Notes under the pieces: generated by a model
The model's database searches: none
Told to the model about the DNA's origin: nothing
What the model saw: the letters and a program-made list of their open reading frames with translations, nothing else
Made by a program: the position numbers and the translations under genes
Part shown: positions 26,545 through 35,517 of the stretch, piece by piece
Numbering within the stretch: position 1 is the stretch's first letter
Layout of the letters: the number at the start of each line of letters is the position of its first letter
Assembly (NCBI RefSeq): GCF_018403265.1
Contig: NZ_BOSI01000001.1
Span: forward strand, 744,001 to 808,000
Direction: 5' to 3'
Source: Paenibacillus sp. J31TS4
Lineage (GTDB): Bacteria; Bacillota; Bacilli; Paenibacillales; NBRC-103111
Length of the DNA stretch: 64,000 nucleotides

Positions 26545-27645
26545 ATGCAGCCGAGGATCGTCGTCAAAATCGGGAGCAGCTCGATCACATCGGATCACGG
26601 CGGACTCGACCGCGACAAGGTCGCGTTCTTCGCCTCCGAGCTGAGCTCTCTCCACAAGAAAGGCTACCAGGTCCTTCTCGTCACGTCCGGCGCCATCGCA
26701 GCCGGCTTCACCCTGATCGGCTACAAGAAGAGACCGAAACTGCTGCACGAGAAGCAGGCCTCCGCCTCCGTAGGCCAGGCCATTCTAATGCAAAATTATC
26801 AGGAGGCGTTCGCAAGAGAAGGCATCCTCGCCTCCCAGATTCTGCTGACGCGCTCCGACTTCTCGAGCCGCAAGCGGGCGCTCAACGCTTCCCGCACCAT
26901 CGAGGAGCTGCTCGTGCACGGCATCGTGCCTGTCATCAACGAGAACGATACCGTCTCGATCGACGAGCTCAAATTCAGCGAGAACGATACGCTGTCGGCG
27001 CTCGTGGCAAATCTCGTGAAAGCCCGGCAGCTCGTCATCATCACCGATATGGATGGCCTGTACACCGAGGACCCGCGCAAAAATCCGGACGCCCAGCGCA
27101 TCGACCGCGTCGAGGAGATCACGGACGAGATTGTTGGCCTCGCGGGAGGCGCAGGCTCCTCCGTCGGAACGGGAGGCATGCGCTCCAAGGTGGAGGCGGC
27201 CCGCATCGCCGTCCGCGGCGGCATCCCGGTCTTCGTCGGCAAGGTAGCCACCCCCGGAGATCTGAATGCGGCGGCTGCGGGCAGCGGCCGCGGGACGTAT
27301 TTCGAAACCCAGCTGCACAGTCTGCCGATGAAGAAGCAGTGGGTCGGCTTCCACTCGCTGCCCAAGGGAAGTGTCAGCGTGGACGCCGGGGCCGAGCTTG
27401 CCCTCCTGAACGGCGGGAAAAGTTTGCTGCCCGCAGGGATCAAACAGATCGAAGGCGAGTTCGAGCGGGGCGACGTCATTGAGGTGCTGTCGCTCGACCG
27501 CCGTCCGCTCGGCCGGGGCATCGTCAATTACGCCTCCTGGCAGCTGAAGGAAATAGCCGGGATGACGACCACAGATGTGAAGAACCGGATGGACGTTGCC
27601 CGGATCGAAGTCATTCACCGCGACGAATGGGTATCTACCGTATAG
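26545..27645 (+). CDS. proB: Glutamate 5-kinase with C-terminal PUA domain
   Basis: About 366 residues; phosphorylates glutamate as the first step of proline synthesis. The amino-acid-kinase domain starts RIVVKIGSSSITSDHGGLD and shows VTSGAIAAGF, PVINENDTVSIDEL, FSENDTLSALVA and SVGTGGMRSKVEAAR. A PUA domain covers about residues 275-355 (GSVSVDAGAELALLNGGKSL). The ATG at 26545 has AAGAAGGGA just upstream; an upstream in-frame ATG at 26518 has no ribosome site. The last codons belong to a 23-base tandem duplication. proA follows 62 bases later. Confidence 0.96.
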   Translation: MQPRIVVKIGSSSITSDHGGLDRDKVAFFASELSSLHKKGYQVLLVTSGAIAAGFTLIGYKKRPKLLHEKQASASVGQAILMQNYQEAFAREGILASQILLTRSDFSSRKRALNASRTIEELLVHGIVPVINENDTVSIDELKFSENDTLSALVANLVKARQLVIITDMDGLYTEDPRKNPDAQRIDRVEEITDEIVGLAGGAGSSVGTGGMRSKVEAARIAVRGGIPVFVGKVATPGDLNAAAAGSGRGTYFETQLHSLPMKKQWVGFHSLPKGSVSVDAGAELALLNGGKSLLPAGIKQIEGEFERGDVIEVLSLDRRPLGRGIVNYASWQLKEIAGMTTTDVKNRMDVARIEVIHRDEWVSTV

Positions 27646-27667
27646 ACGAATAGGTTTCTACCGTATA
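27622..27667 (+). repeat. 23-base tandem duplication across the proB stop
   Basis: Two adjacent 23-base units (27622-27644 and 27645-27667), each starting GACGAAT and ending TCTACCGTATA, differ at two positions. The first encodes the last residues of ProB; the second is non-coding after the stop. Because 23 is not a multiple of three, the second copy would be out of frame. Confidence 0.9.
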
Positions 27668-27707
27668 AGAAGACAGTGAATTCCATACCATGGGAGGGCG
27701 TAGACGA

Positions 27708-28955
27708 ATGAGCGAAGTGAAACAGCTGGCCGAACGCGCCAAACTAACGACCACGCTGCTCGGTACACTCACAACCGAGGAGAAGAACGAAGCGCTGTCC
27801 GCGATGGCGGACGCGCTGGTCCGCGAGCAGGAGTCTCTCCTCGCTGCGAACAAGGAGGACCTGAGGCGCGGCCGGGAGAACGGAATGAGCTCGTCTCTCC
27901 TCGACCGTCTCGAGCTGAACGAGAACCGGATCGCCTCGATGGCGGACGGGCTGCGGGACATCGTCAAGCTGCCTGACCCGGTAGGCGACAAGCTTGAGGA
28001 GATCCAGCGGCCAAACGGCCTGCTCATCCATAAAATCCGGGTGCCGCTCGGCCTCATCGGCATCATCTACGAAGCGCGCCCCAATGTGACGGTAGATGCG
28101 GTCGGCCTGTGCCTCAAAACCGGCAATGCGGTACTGCTGAGAGGCGGACGCGATGCTCTGTCCTCGAACCGGCGGATCGTCGAGATTCTCCGCGATGCTC
28201 TGGCGTCCACTCAAGTCCCTGCCGATGCCATCCAACTTGTTACCAGCTCGGACCGTTCGTCCGTCGATGAGATGCTGCAGCTGAACGGGCTGCTGGATGT
28301 CATCATTCCGCGCGGCGGCGCCTCGCTCATCCAGAATGTCGTCCGCAATGCGACGGTGCCGGTGATCGAGACGGGAGCCGGCATCTGCCATACGTACATC
28401 GACGCCTCGGCGGATCCCGACATGGCGGAGCGGATCGCCCTGAATGCGAAGGTGCAGCGTCCCTCGGTCTGCAATTCCATGGAGACGCTGCTCGTCATTG
28501 AGGATTTTGCCGGCCCGCATCTGACGGCCCTCGCGGACAAATTGTCCGCCGCCGGCGTGGAGCTCCGGGGCTGCCCAAGGACGAGAGAGCTCGTTCCGAA
28601 CGCGAAAGAAGCGACTGAGCAGGATTATGCCACCGAATATAACGATTATATTCTCAATGTAAAGGTCGTCTCCCAGCTCGAGGAGGCGCTCGCCCACATC
28701 CGTACATACGGAACCATGCATTCGGAGTGCATCGTGACGGAGGACCGCCGCAACGCGGAGCGGTTCCTGAACGAAGTGGATGCGGCGGCGGTGTATGTGA
28801 ACGCCTCTACACGGTTTACCGACGGAGGCGAATTCGGCTTCGGCGCCGAAATCGGCATTAGCACGCAGAAGCTGCACGTCCGCGGGCCGATGGGCCTGCC
28901 CGCTCTTACGTCAACCAAATATTATGTCTACGGCACCGGACAAATTAGAGAGTAA
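27708..28955 (+). CDS. proA: Glutamate-5-semialdehyde dehydrogenase
   Basis: About 415 residues; reduces glutamyl-5-phosphate to the semialdehyde with NADPH, the second proline step. Visible family blocks are RIASMADGLRDIVKLPDPVG, VPLGLIGIIYEARPNVTVDA, AVLLRGGRDALSSNR, PRGGASLIQNV, and the catalytic cysteine in RPSVCNSMETLLV. Starting MSEVKQLAERAK at 27708 with GGGAGGG about 10 bases upstream; six preceding codons of open frame lack a ribosome site. It lies between proB and proC in the same direction. Confidence 0.96.
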   Translation: MSEVKQLAERAKLTTTLLGTLTTEEKNEALSAMADALVREQESLLAANKEDLRRGRENGMSSSLLDRLELNENRIASMADGLRDIVKLPDPVGDKLEEIQRPNGLLIHKIRVPLGLIGIIYEARPNVTVDAVGLCLKTGNAVLLRGGRDALSSNRRIVEILRDALASTQVPADAIQLVTSSDRSSVDEMLQLNGLLDVIIPRGGASLIQNVVRNATVPVIETGAGICHTYIDASADPDMAERIALNAKVQRPSVCNSMETLLVIEDFAGPHLTALADKLSAAGVELRGCPRTRELVPNAKEATEQDYATEYNDYILNVKVVSQLEEALAHIRTYGTMHSECIVTEDRRNAERFLNEVDAAAVYVNASTRFTDGGEFGFGAEIGISTQKLHVRGPMGLPALTSTKYYVYGTGQIRE

Positions 28956-28994
28956 TCGACGCCGTCCGGAATCGGATAGGGATATGGAGGAGCT

Positions 28995-29918
28995 ATGCTG
29001 ACAACCAAAGACCAACCTACCATCTTGTTTATCGGTGCCGGCTCGATGGCCGAAGCCATCATCCGAGGCCTCGTCAAGGGGCCTTTGTTCACCGCCGGCA
29101 CCATCCTCGCCACAACCCGCACCAACCGGGACAAGGCCGCCGAGCTTGCCTCCCGGTTCGGCATCCGGACAGGCTGCGGCCTGGACGCGACGATCGACTT
29201 CCTGCAGCAAGCGGACATCGTTGTCCTCAGCATGAAGCCCAAGGACGTCGCGGCCGCGCTCGCCGAGCTGAAGGGCCATCTGCGCTCCTCCCAGCTGCTC
29301 GTGTCGGTGATCGCCGGCCTTACGATGGCGACCATTGCCGCGCTCGTTCCCGAAGGCATGCCGATCGTCCGCACAATGCCGAATACGTCCAGCACGATCG
29401 GCCTTGGCGCCACCGGCATCAGCTTCTCGTCCTCGGTGACCGAAGCCCAGCGCGAGCTGGCACTCGCCGTATTCAAGACCACCGGTATGACGGCCGTCGT
29501 GGAGGAGCAGCAGCTCGATATCGTGACCGGCGTCTCCGGCAGCGGTCCCGCCTACATCTATTACATGATGGAGGCGCTGATCGGCGCGGGCGTCCGCGGC
29601 GGCTTGCCCGAGGAAGAGGCGCGCCGTCTGACGGTGCAGACCGTGCTCGGCGCCGCCCGCATGGTCGAGACGACCGGCGAGAATCCGGCGGAGCTGCGCC
29701 GCAAGGTGACATCCCCGAACGGCACGACGCAGGCAGCGATCGACACGCTCGACAGCTACCAATTCCTCGAGGCGGTCCGCAAGGCGGCCATGCGAAGCGC
29801 GGAACGCGCCAAGGAGCTGGGAGAGGCGCTGTCCGTCCAGCTGCTTACCGACAAAGCCGAGGCGGCCGGGAATGCGGCATCAATCGTCGGATCCGGCCAC
29901 GACGGCGGAAAGAGGTGA
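28995..29918 (+). CDS. proC: Pyrroline-5-carboxylate reductase
   Basis: 307 residues; makes proline from pyrroline-5-carboxylate. N-terminal Rossmann motif FIGAGSMAEAIIRG, then IVVLSMKPKDVAAAL, IVRTMPNTSSTIGLGATGIS, and the C-terminal dimer/substrate region ITGVSGSGPAY-like (VTGVSGSGPAYIYYMMEALI) with VTSPNGTTQAAIDTL. About 25 residues longer than the average because of a tail rich in Ala/Gly. GGAGGA lies upstream of the ATG. It is 39 bases after proA and only 4 bases before mtnW, so the proline genes and methionine-salvage genes are transcribed together. Confidence 0.95.
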   Translation: MLTTKDQPTILFIGAGSMAEAIIRGLVKGPLFTAGTILATTRTNRDKAAELASRFGIRTGCGLDATIDFLQQADIVVLSMKPKDVAAALAELKGHLRSSQLLVSVIAGLTMATIAALVPEGMPIVRTMPNTSSTIGLGATGISFSSSVTEAQRELALAVFKTTGMTAVVEEQQLDIVTGVSGSGPAYIYYMMEALIGAGVRGGLPEEEARRLTVQTVLGAARMVETTGENPAELRRKVTSPNGTTQAAIDTLDSYQFLEAVRKAAMRSAERAKELGEALSVQLLTDKAEAAGNAASIVGSGHDGGKR

Positions 29919-29922
29919 TCCC

Positions 29923-31173
29923 ATGTCCTATTGTGTAGCGACTTATCGGTGTTACGACGAGACAGCCGATTTCGCCAAAAAAGCCGCCGGTATCGCCGTC
30001 GGCCTGACCGTCGGCAGCTGGACGGAGCTGCCGGAAGCGCGCAAGGCGGCCATGCAGCCGTATCTTGGCCGCGTGCTCGACGTGCAGGAGCACCGGTCCC
30101 CGGACGGCGAGCGGTACGGCGATCTGACCATCGCCTATCCTGACGTCAATTTTAGCCGCGATCTGCCCGCCCTGCTCGTGACCGTCTTCGGCAAGCTCTC
30201 GATGGACGGCAAGATCAAGTTGATCGATCTCAAGTTCTCGGACGCATTCCTGTCGGCGTTTCCCGGTCCCCGCTTCGGCATCGAAGGGGTCCGCGAGCTC
30301 GTCGGCGTCCATGACCGGCCGCTCTTGATGAGTATCTTCAAGTCCGTCATCGGCCACGACCGCGCCGGCCTGGTGGAGCAATTCGCCCGCCAGGCGCAGG
30401 GCGGCGTAGATCTGATCAAGGACGATGAAATCCTGTTCGAGAACCCGCTTACGCCAATCAGCGTCCGGGTGCCGGCCTGCATGGATGTCGTCCGCCAAAC
30501 GTACGAGCAAACCGGCCAGACGGTTCTGTACGCGGTCAACCTGACCGGCCCGACCTCCGGCCTGGTGGACCGGGCGCGGGAAGCCGTCTCTCTCGGCGCG
30601 AATGCCCTTCTCTTCAACGTACTCGCCTACGGGCTCGACGTGCTGCATGAGTTAAGCTCGCATCCCGATATTCAGGTGCCGATTGCGGCGCATCCGGCGA
30701 TGTCCGGCGCCTTCTATCCGTCCCGCTATTACGGGATTGCGGCTTCCGTCCTGCTCGGCAAGCTGATGCGCCTCGCCGGCGCGGACCTCGTGTTGTTCCC
30801 GTCCCCTTACGGCTCAGTCGTTATGCCTCTGGAGGAAAATCTGGCGATTCGACATGCCTTGGTGACGACAGACGGAAACGCCGATTACCGATCGGCCGAG
30901 AGCCCAGATGGACTGTCCCTGCGGACAAGCTTTCCGGTTCCGTCCGCCGGCATCCATCCCGGCCTCGTGCCGTGGATTCTCCGCGATTTCGGCCATGACG
31001 TCGTGGTGAACGCGGGGGGCGGCGTGCACGGCCATCCGATGGGCGCAGCCGCCGGCGGTCGAGCCTTCCGCCAAGCGATCGACGCTACAATGCAGGGCGT
31101 CCGGCTTGCCGATTACGCTGCAAGCCACCCGGAGCTGCAGGCTGCAATCGACGCATGGGGGGTGAAGGAATGA
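29923..31173 (+). CDS. mtnW: 2,3-diketo-5-methylthiopentyl-1-phosphate enolase (RuBisCO-like)
   Basis: About 416 residues, the usual MtnW length (414 in B. subtilis). A RuBisCO-like protein that tautomerises DK-MTP-1-P in methionine salvage. The active-site region reads GGVDLIKDDEILFENP; its first Lys corresponds to the carbamylated lysine and DDE to the metal ligands. AAHPAMSGAFYPS and VVNAGGGVHGHPMGAAAGG are conserved phosphate-site blocks. The start MSYCVATYRC has AGAGGTGAT upstream. It is 4 bases after proC, and its stop overlaps the start of mtnX (ATGA). Confidence 0.94.
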   Translation: MSYCVATYRCYDETADFAKKAAGIAVGLTVGSWTELPEARKAAMQPYLGRVLDVQEHRSPDGERYGDLTIAYPDVNFSRDLPALLVTVFGKLSMDGKIKLIDLKFSDAFLSAFPGPRFGIEGVRELVGVHDRPLLMSIFKSVIGHDRAGLVEQFARQAQGGVDLIKDDEILFENPLTPISVRVPACMDVVRQTYEQTGQTVLYAVNLTGPTSGLVDRAREAVSLGANALLFNVLAYGLDVLHELSSHPDIQVPIAAHPAMSGAFYPSRYYGIAASVLLGKLMRLAGADLVLFPSPYGSVVMPLEENLAIRHALVTTDGNADYRSAESPDGLSLRTSFPVPSAGIHPGLVPWILRDFGHDVVVNAGGGVHGHPMGAAAGGRAFRQAIDATMQGVRLADYAASHPELQAAIDAWGVKE

Positions 31174-31859
31174 CGACACGATCCGGCAAAAAGCCGATCG
31201 TCTTTTGCGACTTCGACGGGACGATTACGGTGAACGACAACATTGTGGAGATCATGAAGCACTTTCACCCGCCAGGCTACGAGAAGCTGATGGCGCAGGT
31301 CACCCGGCGGGAAATGTCCGTCCGCGAAGGGGTCGGCCGCATGTTCGCACTTCTTCGCTCTGACCAAAAAGAAGAGATCGTCGCCTTCGCCAAAGCAAGC
31401 ATCCGGATCCGCGAGGGCTTCCCGGAGCTGCTCGCTTACTGCAAAGAGAAGGACATCGACTTTCTCGTGACGAGCGGAGGCATCGACTTCTTCCTGCTGC
31501 CCGCCCTCGAGCCGTTCGATCTCAAACCCGAGCAGATCTACTGCAATGCGAGCGATTTTTCGGGCGAGCATATCAAGGTAACCTGGCCCCATCCTTGCGA
31601 TGAGGAATGCGACAATAACGGCGGCTGCGGCATGTGCAAAACGACGATCATCCGCTCCTACCCGTCCGCCCGGTACGTGAAATTCATGATCGGCGACAGC
31701 ATAAGCGACTTCCCGGGCTCCAAGCAGGTGGACTACATCTTCGCCCGCTCGCATCTCGCCGAGGAATGCCGGTCGCTGGGTATGCCCTATATGGGCTACG
31801 AGACGTTTCATGATGTCATCCGCCAGCTTGACCAATTGCTCGCCAAGGAGGTATTCTGA
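31170..31859 (+). CDS. mtnX: 2-hydroxy-3-keto-5-methylthiopentenyl-1-phosphate phosphatase
   Basis: 229 residues of the HAD superfamily. The nucleophile motif is FCDFDGTITVND near residue 13; LVTSGGIDFFLLP is motif II; FMIGDSISDFPGSKQVD is motif IV with the acidic metal ligands. A cysteine-rich insert (CDEECDNNGGCGMCK) near residue 145 is typical of MtnX. It dephosphorylates the MtnW product to the acireductone. The ATG at 31170 overlaps the mtnW stop by four bases and has GGGGTGAAGG upstream; the mtnB start overlaps its stop by one base. Confidence 0.94.
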   Translation: MTTRSGKKPIVFCDFDGTITVNDNIVEIMKHFHPPGYEKLMAQVTRREMSVREGVGRMFALLRSDQKEEIVAFAKASIRIREGFPELLAYCKEKDIDFLVTSGGIDFFLLPALEPFDLKPEQIYCNASDFSGEHIKVTWPHPCDEECDNNGGCGMCKTTIIRSYPSARYVKFMIGDSISDFPGSKQVDYIFARSHLAEECRSLGMPYMGYETFHDVIRQLDQLLAKEVF

Positions 31860-32497
31860 TGTCTGTTTATCTGCTGGAGGACCGGCAGCGCGCATTCGGA
31901 GAGCTTATGGAGATCAAGGAGCTCCTCGCCTCGCGCGGCTGGTTCCCCGCGACAAGCGGCAATCTCTCCGTCCGCGTCGGTCCCGTTCTGGACGGTCAAT
32001 TCCGATTCGCAGTAACGGCAAGCGGCAAGGACAAGTCCGTTCATACTGCGGAGGATTATCTCATGGTGGACGAGAACGGCCAACCGGTGGAAGCGACCTC
32101 GCTCAAGCCTTCGGCTGAGACACTCATTCATTGTGAGATTTATAAGGCGACGGGCTGTGGCGCGATCTTCCACGTCCATACCGTTTACAATAACATCGTC
32201 TCCGATCTGTTTGGGGACGAAGGAGCTATTCCCATCCAGGGCGTCGAACTGATCAAAGCGTTGAATATCTGGGAGGAGGACGCCCGCATCACCGTCCCGG
32301 TGCTTCCGAATTATGCGGAAATTCCGCGCATAGCCGAGCTGGTAGCCGAGGCGATCGTGCCCCGCGTCCCCGGCATCGTGCTGCGCAATCACGGCATCTA
32401 TGCGTGGGGAGCCAACGCGTTCGAAGCCAAACGCCACCTCGAAGCGTTCGAGTTTCTGTTCGAGCATACGTACCGGACGCGGCTGCTCGGACGTTAA
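31859..32497 (+). CDS. mtnB: Methylthioribulose-1-phosphate dehydratase
   Basis: 212 residues, class II aldolase fold; dehydrates MTRu-1-P to DK-MTP-1-P, the MtnW substrate. Visible are RGWFPATSGNLSVRVG, VTASGKDKSVH, LKPSAETLIHCEIYKATGCG with the catalytic Glu, and the zinc histidines in IFHVHTVYNN and VLRNHGIYAWG. Last gene of the operon, followed by a strong terminator. In Bacillus the acireductone dioxygenase gene mtnD usually follows here; it is missing from this window. Confidence 0.95.
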   Translation: MSVYLLEDRQRAFGELMEIKELLASRGWFPATSGNLSVRVGPVLDGQFRFAVTASGKDKSVHTAEDYLMVDENGQPVEATSLKPSAETLIHCEIYKATGCGAIFHVHTVYNNIVSDLFGDEGAIPIQGVELIKALNIWEEDARITVPVLPNYAEIPRIAELVAEAIVPRVPGIVLRNHGIYAWGANAFEAKRHLEAFEFLFEHTYRTRLLGR

Positions 32498-32576
32498 TCT
32501 GCCTGCGCCTGTCCGCCTCATGCGGCTCAGAGCGTTTCCTAGCATGCCGGAGAACGTAAATCCCGCTTCAAACGAC

Positions 32577-32628
32577 AAACACCCTGCAGGGTCAGCGCCA
32601 TCGGCCCCTTCAGGGTGTTTTTTTTTTG
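32577..32628 (+). terminator. Intrinsic terminator of the pro-mtn operon
   Basis: AACACCCTG and CAGGGTGTT pair around a GC-rich 30-base inner region that can itself partly fold, followed by ten T. It lies 80 bases after mtnB and 40 bases before the convergent MarR gene. Confidence 0.88.
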
Positions 32629-32667
32629 CGTTGCTATCGTTCATTCGTTTACAAGCTCATGCCTCGC

Positions 32668-33150
32668 CTACTCACCGGTCAGCTTCTCCGCCTTGTCCGA
32701 CAGATGCCGGAAAAGCTCGATGAGATGCTGGATGTCCTCCTGGGGAATATCTCCGAACAGGTCATTGAGCAGCGTCTGCCGGCGCTCCTTGAGCTCCACG
32801 AGGATTTCCCTTCCCTTCTCCGTAATGCCGAGGTATACGATCCGGCGATCCTCGGCGGAGCGGGAACGTTCAGCCAATCCGGCTTCGATCAATTTGTCCG
32901 ATATGCCGGTGACGGCGCCGGAGGTGATACATAGATGCTCTGCGAGCGCGGAAATTTTTTGCGGGCCTTCCGTCTGCAGCCTGTTGAGCAGGATGACATT
33001 CGTCCGCGAGATATGGATGCCCCGCTTGTTCCACACGCCGTTTATGTTCTTTTGGAAGCGCCGGAACACTTCCTCCAGTTGGTTGATCTCCTCACGCTTG
33101 GATATATCGTTCAGCCTCCCTTGCCCTGGCCCAGCCTCCTCGCCGTCCAC
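32668..33150 (-). CDS. MarR family transcriptional regulator
   Basis: 160 residues. The winged-helix core is typical: SRTNVILLNRLQTEGPQKIS, then ALAEHLCITSGAVTGISDKL as the recognition helix region, AERSRSAEDRRIVYLGITEKG as the wing with the conserved D-R-R, and a C-terminal helical dimerisation part. MarR proteins usually repress nearby exporters or stress genes in response to small phenolic or oxidising compounds. No obvious target gene lies beside it: it sits alone between the mtn terminator and dnaD. Effector and target unknown. Confidence 0.9.
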   Translation of the reverse strand: MDGEEAGPGQGRLNDISKREEINQLEEVFRRFQKNINGVWNKRGIHISRTNVILLNRLQTEGPQKISALAEHLCITSGAVTGISDKLIEAGLAERSRSAEDRRIVYLGITEKGREILVELKERRQTLLNDLFGDIPQEDIQHLIELFRHLSDKAEKLTGE

Positions 33151-33216
33151 CGGGCGTTATGCCGGAATGCCGCCGGGTACGCTACTTAGCTGCTAGGTCT
33201 CTCTTGACCGGTCCCT

Positions 33217-33891
33217 CTAGCGGCCGGTCCGGAACCGTTGGGCGTGCTCCTTCGCCTGCTCGACCGAATAGATGCGGTTTCGGCTCCATTCCAGCAGTAT
33301 GCGGTCGATATAGCGGAAGTGTACCTTGCCCGCGAAGACGGCTTCCTTCAGCGCGGCCAAAATCAGCTCCTGCTTGTAGCTGTCCTGGTCCAGCCACCCG
33401 GCAATCGTCTCCAGCTCCATCGGGGTCAGGGGCCGGCCGAATTCCTTCTCGAAGATCGAGAAAATATCCTTGGCGTCGGTCTCCGCGGCCGCCTGCTTGT
33501 CCTGCTCCGCCGCACGGCGTTCCCGGTCCGCCCATGCCTCGGCGAGCTTCCGGTATACCCCGTCCAGATTGTAGCGCTCGGACTGGACGCCCGAGACCAG
33601 ATCGATCTGCTCGTCAATGCTAATCCAGCCGCTCTTCAGCAGCTTCTGAAGCGTCTTGATGACCTGCTCGGGCGTAGCCGCCATCCGACCCTGGATCTGC
33701 TCAATCGTCGGAAATTCGAGCTTGTCTTTGTCCAAAAACGCCATCAGCTGAATAATCAGCATCGCTTCGGTTTCATTCAGCTTCAGAGAGGGATAGAGCT
33801 TCAGGAACAGATAGGGGACCGGCTGCGTCCCTTCCCGCAACGCTCCCAGCATCCCATCCTCCAGCCGTTTCCATTCCTCCTGCTTCTTCAA
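33217..33891 (-). CDS. dnaD: DNA replication initiation protein DnaD
   Basis: 224 residues with the two DnaD domains: an N-terminal winged helix (LNETEAMLIIQLMAFLDKDK) and the C-terminal DnaB_2 domain (IFSIFEKEFGRPLTPMELET ... FRYIDRILLEW). It helps load the replicative helicase during initiation and restart. I place the start at a TTG (33891) giving MKKQEEWKRLEDGM, which lines up with B. subtilis MKKQQFIDMQEQG; longer frames run into asnS. GGGGTGG lies just before it. It follows asnS by 34 bases, as in Bacillus, but the usual downstream nth is not here. Confidence 0.92.
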   Translation of the reverse strand: MKKQEEWKRLEDGMLGALREGTQPVPYLFLKLYPSLKLNETEAMLIIQLMAFLDKDKLEFPTIEQIQGRMAATPEQVIKTLQKLLKSGWISIDEQIDLVSGVQSERYNLDGVYRKLAEAWADRERRAAEQDKQAAAETDAKDIFSIFEKEFGRPLTPMELETIAGWLDQDSYKQELILAALKEAVFAGKVHFRYIDRILLEWSRNRIYSVEQAKEHAQRFRTGR

Positions 33892-33925
33892 AGCACCACC
33901 CCGTTCCCCGCTTGTTCCGTACGCA

Positions 33926-35218
33926 TTACGGATACAACCGGTACAGCAGGCGTGGGAACGGTATGGTCTCGCGAACATGGTCGAGACCGCAGATCCAGGC
34001 AACCGTCCGCTCCAGGCCGAGGCCGAAGCCCGAATGCGGCACGCTTCCGTATTTGCGCAGATCCATATACCATTGGTATGCCTCTTCGGACAGCTCATGC
34101 TCCCGGAAACGCTCCTCCATAAGCTGCGGGTCGTCGATCCGCTGGCTGCCGCCGATGATCTCGCCGTAGCCCTCCGGCGCGATCATATCCGCACAGAGCA
34201 CAACCTCCGGACGCTCCGGATCCGGCTTCATGTAGAACGCCTTGATCGCCGCCGGGTACTTCGTGATGAAGACCGGCTTTTCGTAGGATTCGGCGATCGC
34301 CGTTTCGTGCGGAGCTCCGAAGTCTTCGCCCCACTGAATCTCGTGTCCGTTTTCCTGCAGGAATTTGATCGCGTCGTCGTACGAAATCCGCGGGAACGGC
34401 GCTTGGATCTTTTCCAGCTTGGACACGTCGCGCCCGATCGTCTCAAGCTCATGCTTGCAGTTCTCAAGAACCGACTGTACGACGTAGGCGATGAACTCCT
34501 CCTGAACTTTGAGGCTTTCATCGTGATTGACGAACGCCATCTCCGGCTCGATCATCCAGAATTCGATCAGATGCCGCCGCGTCTTGGACTTCTCGGCACG
34601 GAAGGTCGGGCCGAAAGAGTAAACCTTGCCCAGCGCCATGGCGGCGGCTTCCATATAGAGCTGCCCGCTTTGGGTCAGGTAGGCGTCCTCTTCGAAATAT
34701 TTGGTATGGAACAGGTTCGTCGTGCCTTCGCAGGAGGATGGCGTCAGAATAGGCGGATCCACGAGGTGGAAGCCGCGGTCATCGAAGAACTGCTGAACCG
34801 CCCGGATAATCTGGGAGCGGATAATGAGGATCGCCCGCTGTCTAGGCGCGCGAAGCCACAGATGACGATGATCCATCAGGAAATCGACGCCATGCTCCTT
34901 GGGGGTGATCGGGTAATCGTGTGCAATCTGGATCGGCTCGATACCAGTAATACTAAGCTCATAGCCGCTCTGACTGCGCGTGTCCTCGTTCACGACGCCC
35001 GTGACGTACAGAGACGATTCCTGGGTCAGATTGGCTGCCGCCTCCCATACCTCCGGCGTCACCTCGCTCTTGACCAGCACGCCCTGGATGTAGCCGGAGC
35101 CGTCCCGGAGCTGCAAAAATTGGATCTTGCCGCTTTTCCGTTTATTGTTTAGCCAGCAGCCGATCGTGACGGTTTGCCCGACGTGGCTGCTGACTTCGCG
35201 AATGGTGCTTTTGTTCAT
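33926..35218 (-). CDS. asnS: Asparaginyl-tRNA synthetase
   Basis: 430 residues, class II synthetase of the expected length. An OB-fold anticodon domain covers residues 1-110 ([20 protein letters not shown]), and the catalytic domain follows with motif 2 [20 protein letters not shown] and motif 3 [35 protein letters not shown] is characteristic of this class. AGGAAGG is upstream. The 299-base gap to the right (35219-35517) shows a possible -10 TACAAT near 35270 without a good -35, an AGGAGG/CCTCCT hairpin near 35372-35395 and the terminator of the protease gene; no T-box was recognised. Confidence 0.97.
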   Translation of the reverse strand: MNKSTIREVSSHVGQTVTIGCWLNNKRKSGKIQFLQLRDGSGYIQGVLVKSEVTPEVWEAAANLTQESSLYVTGVVNEDTRSQSGYELSITGIEPIQIAHDYPITPKEHGVDFLMDHRHLWLRAPRQRAILIIRSQIIRAVQQFFDDRGFHLVDPPILTPSSCEGTTNLFHTKYFEEDAYLTQSGQLYMEAAAMALGKVYSFGPTFRAEKSKTRRHLIEFWMIEPEMAFVNHDESLKVQEEFIAYVVQSVLENCKHELETIGRDVSKLEKIQAPFPRISYDDAIKFLQENGHEIQWGEDFGAPHETAIAESYEKPVFITKYPAAIKAFYMKPDPERPEVVLCADMIAPEGYGEIIGGSQRIDDPQLMEERFREHELSEEAYQWYMDLRKYGSVPHSGFGLGLERTVAWICGLDHVRETIPFPRLLYRLYP

Positions 35219-35420
35219 GCCTGCATCCTTCCTTTGTCCTCAAACTGCCCGTAACCCGGGAGTCTTTATTGTACTATGTTTGCAGACTTTTTGCATGAAG
35301 AACCGGACATTCCTTCCACCGCTGCTCCGAAGCGGTTAAGCGATCCGGCCGGTTCCGTCCCCGCGGGCTAGCAGGAGGTGATGGATCTCCTCCTATGACG
35401 CCGAACACCACGCTCTGGGC

Positions 35421-35463
35421 AAAAAAACAGCCTTAGCTCGGGGTCACCCAAACTAAGGCTGTT
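35421..35463 (-). terminator. Intrinsic terminator after the FtsH-like gene
   Basis: On the minus strand AACAGCCTTAG and CTAAGGCTGTT form an 11-bp stem followed by seven T, 55 bases beyond the stop at 35518. Confidence 0.92.
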
Positions 35464-35517
35464 AGAGCATCGCGCAGGTGCAGCTATCCCGCCGGCAGCA
35501 AAGACTGCTTGTCCTGC

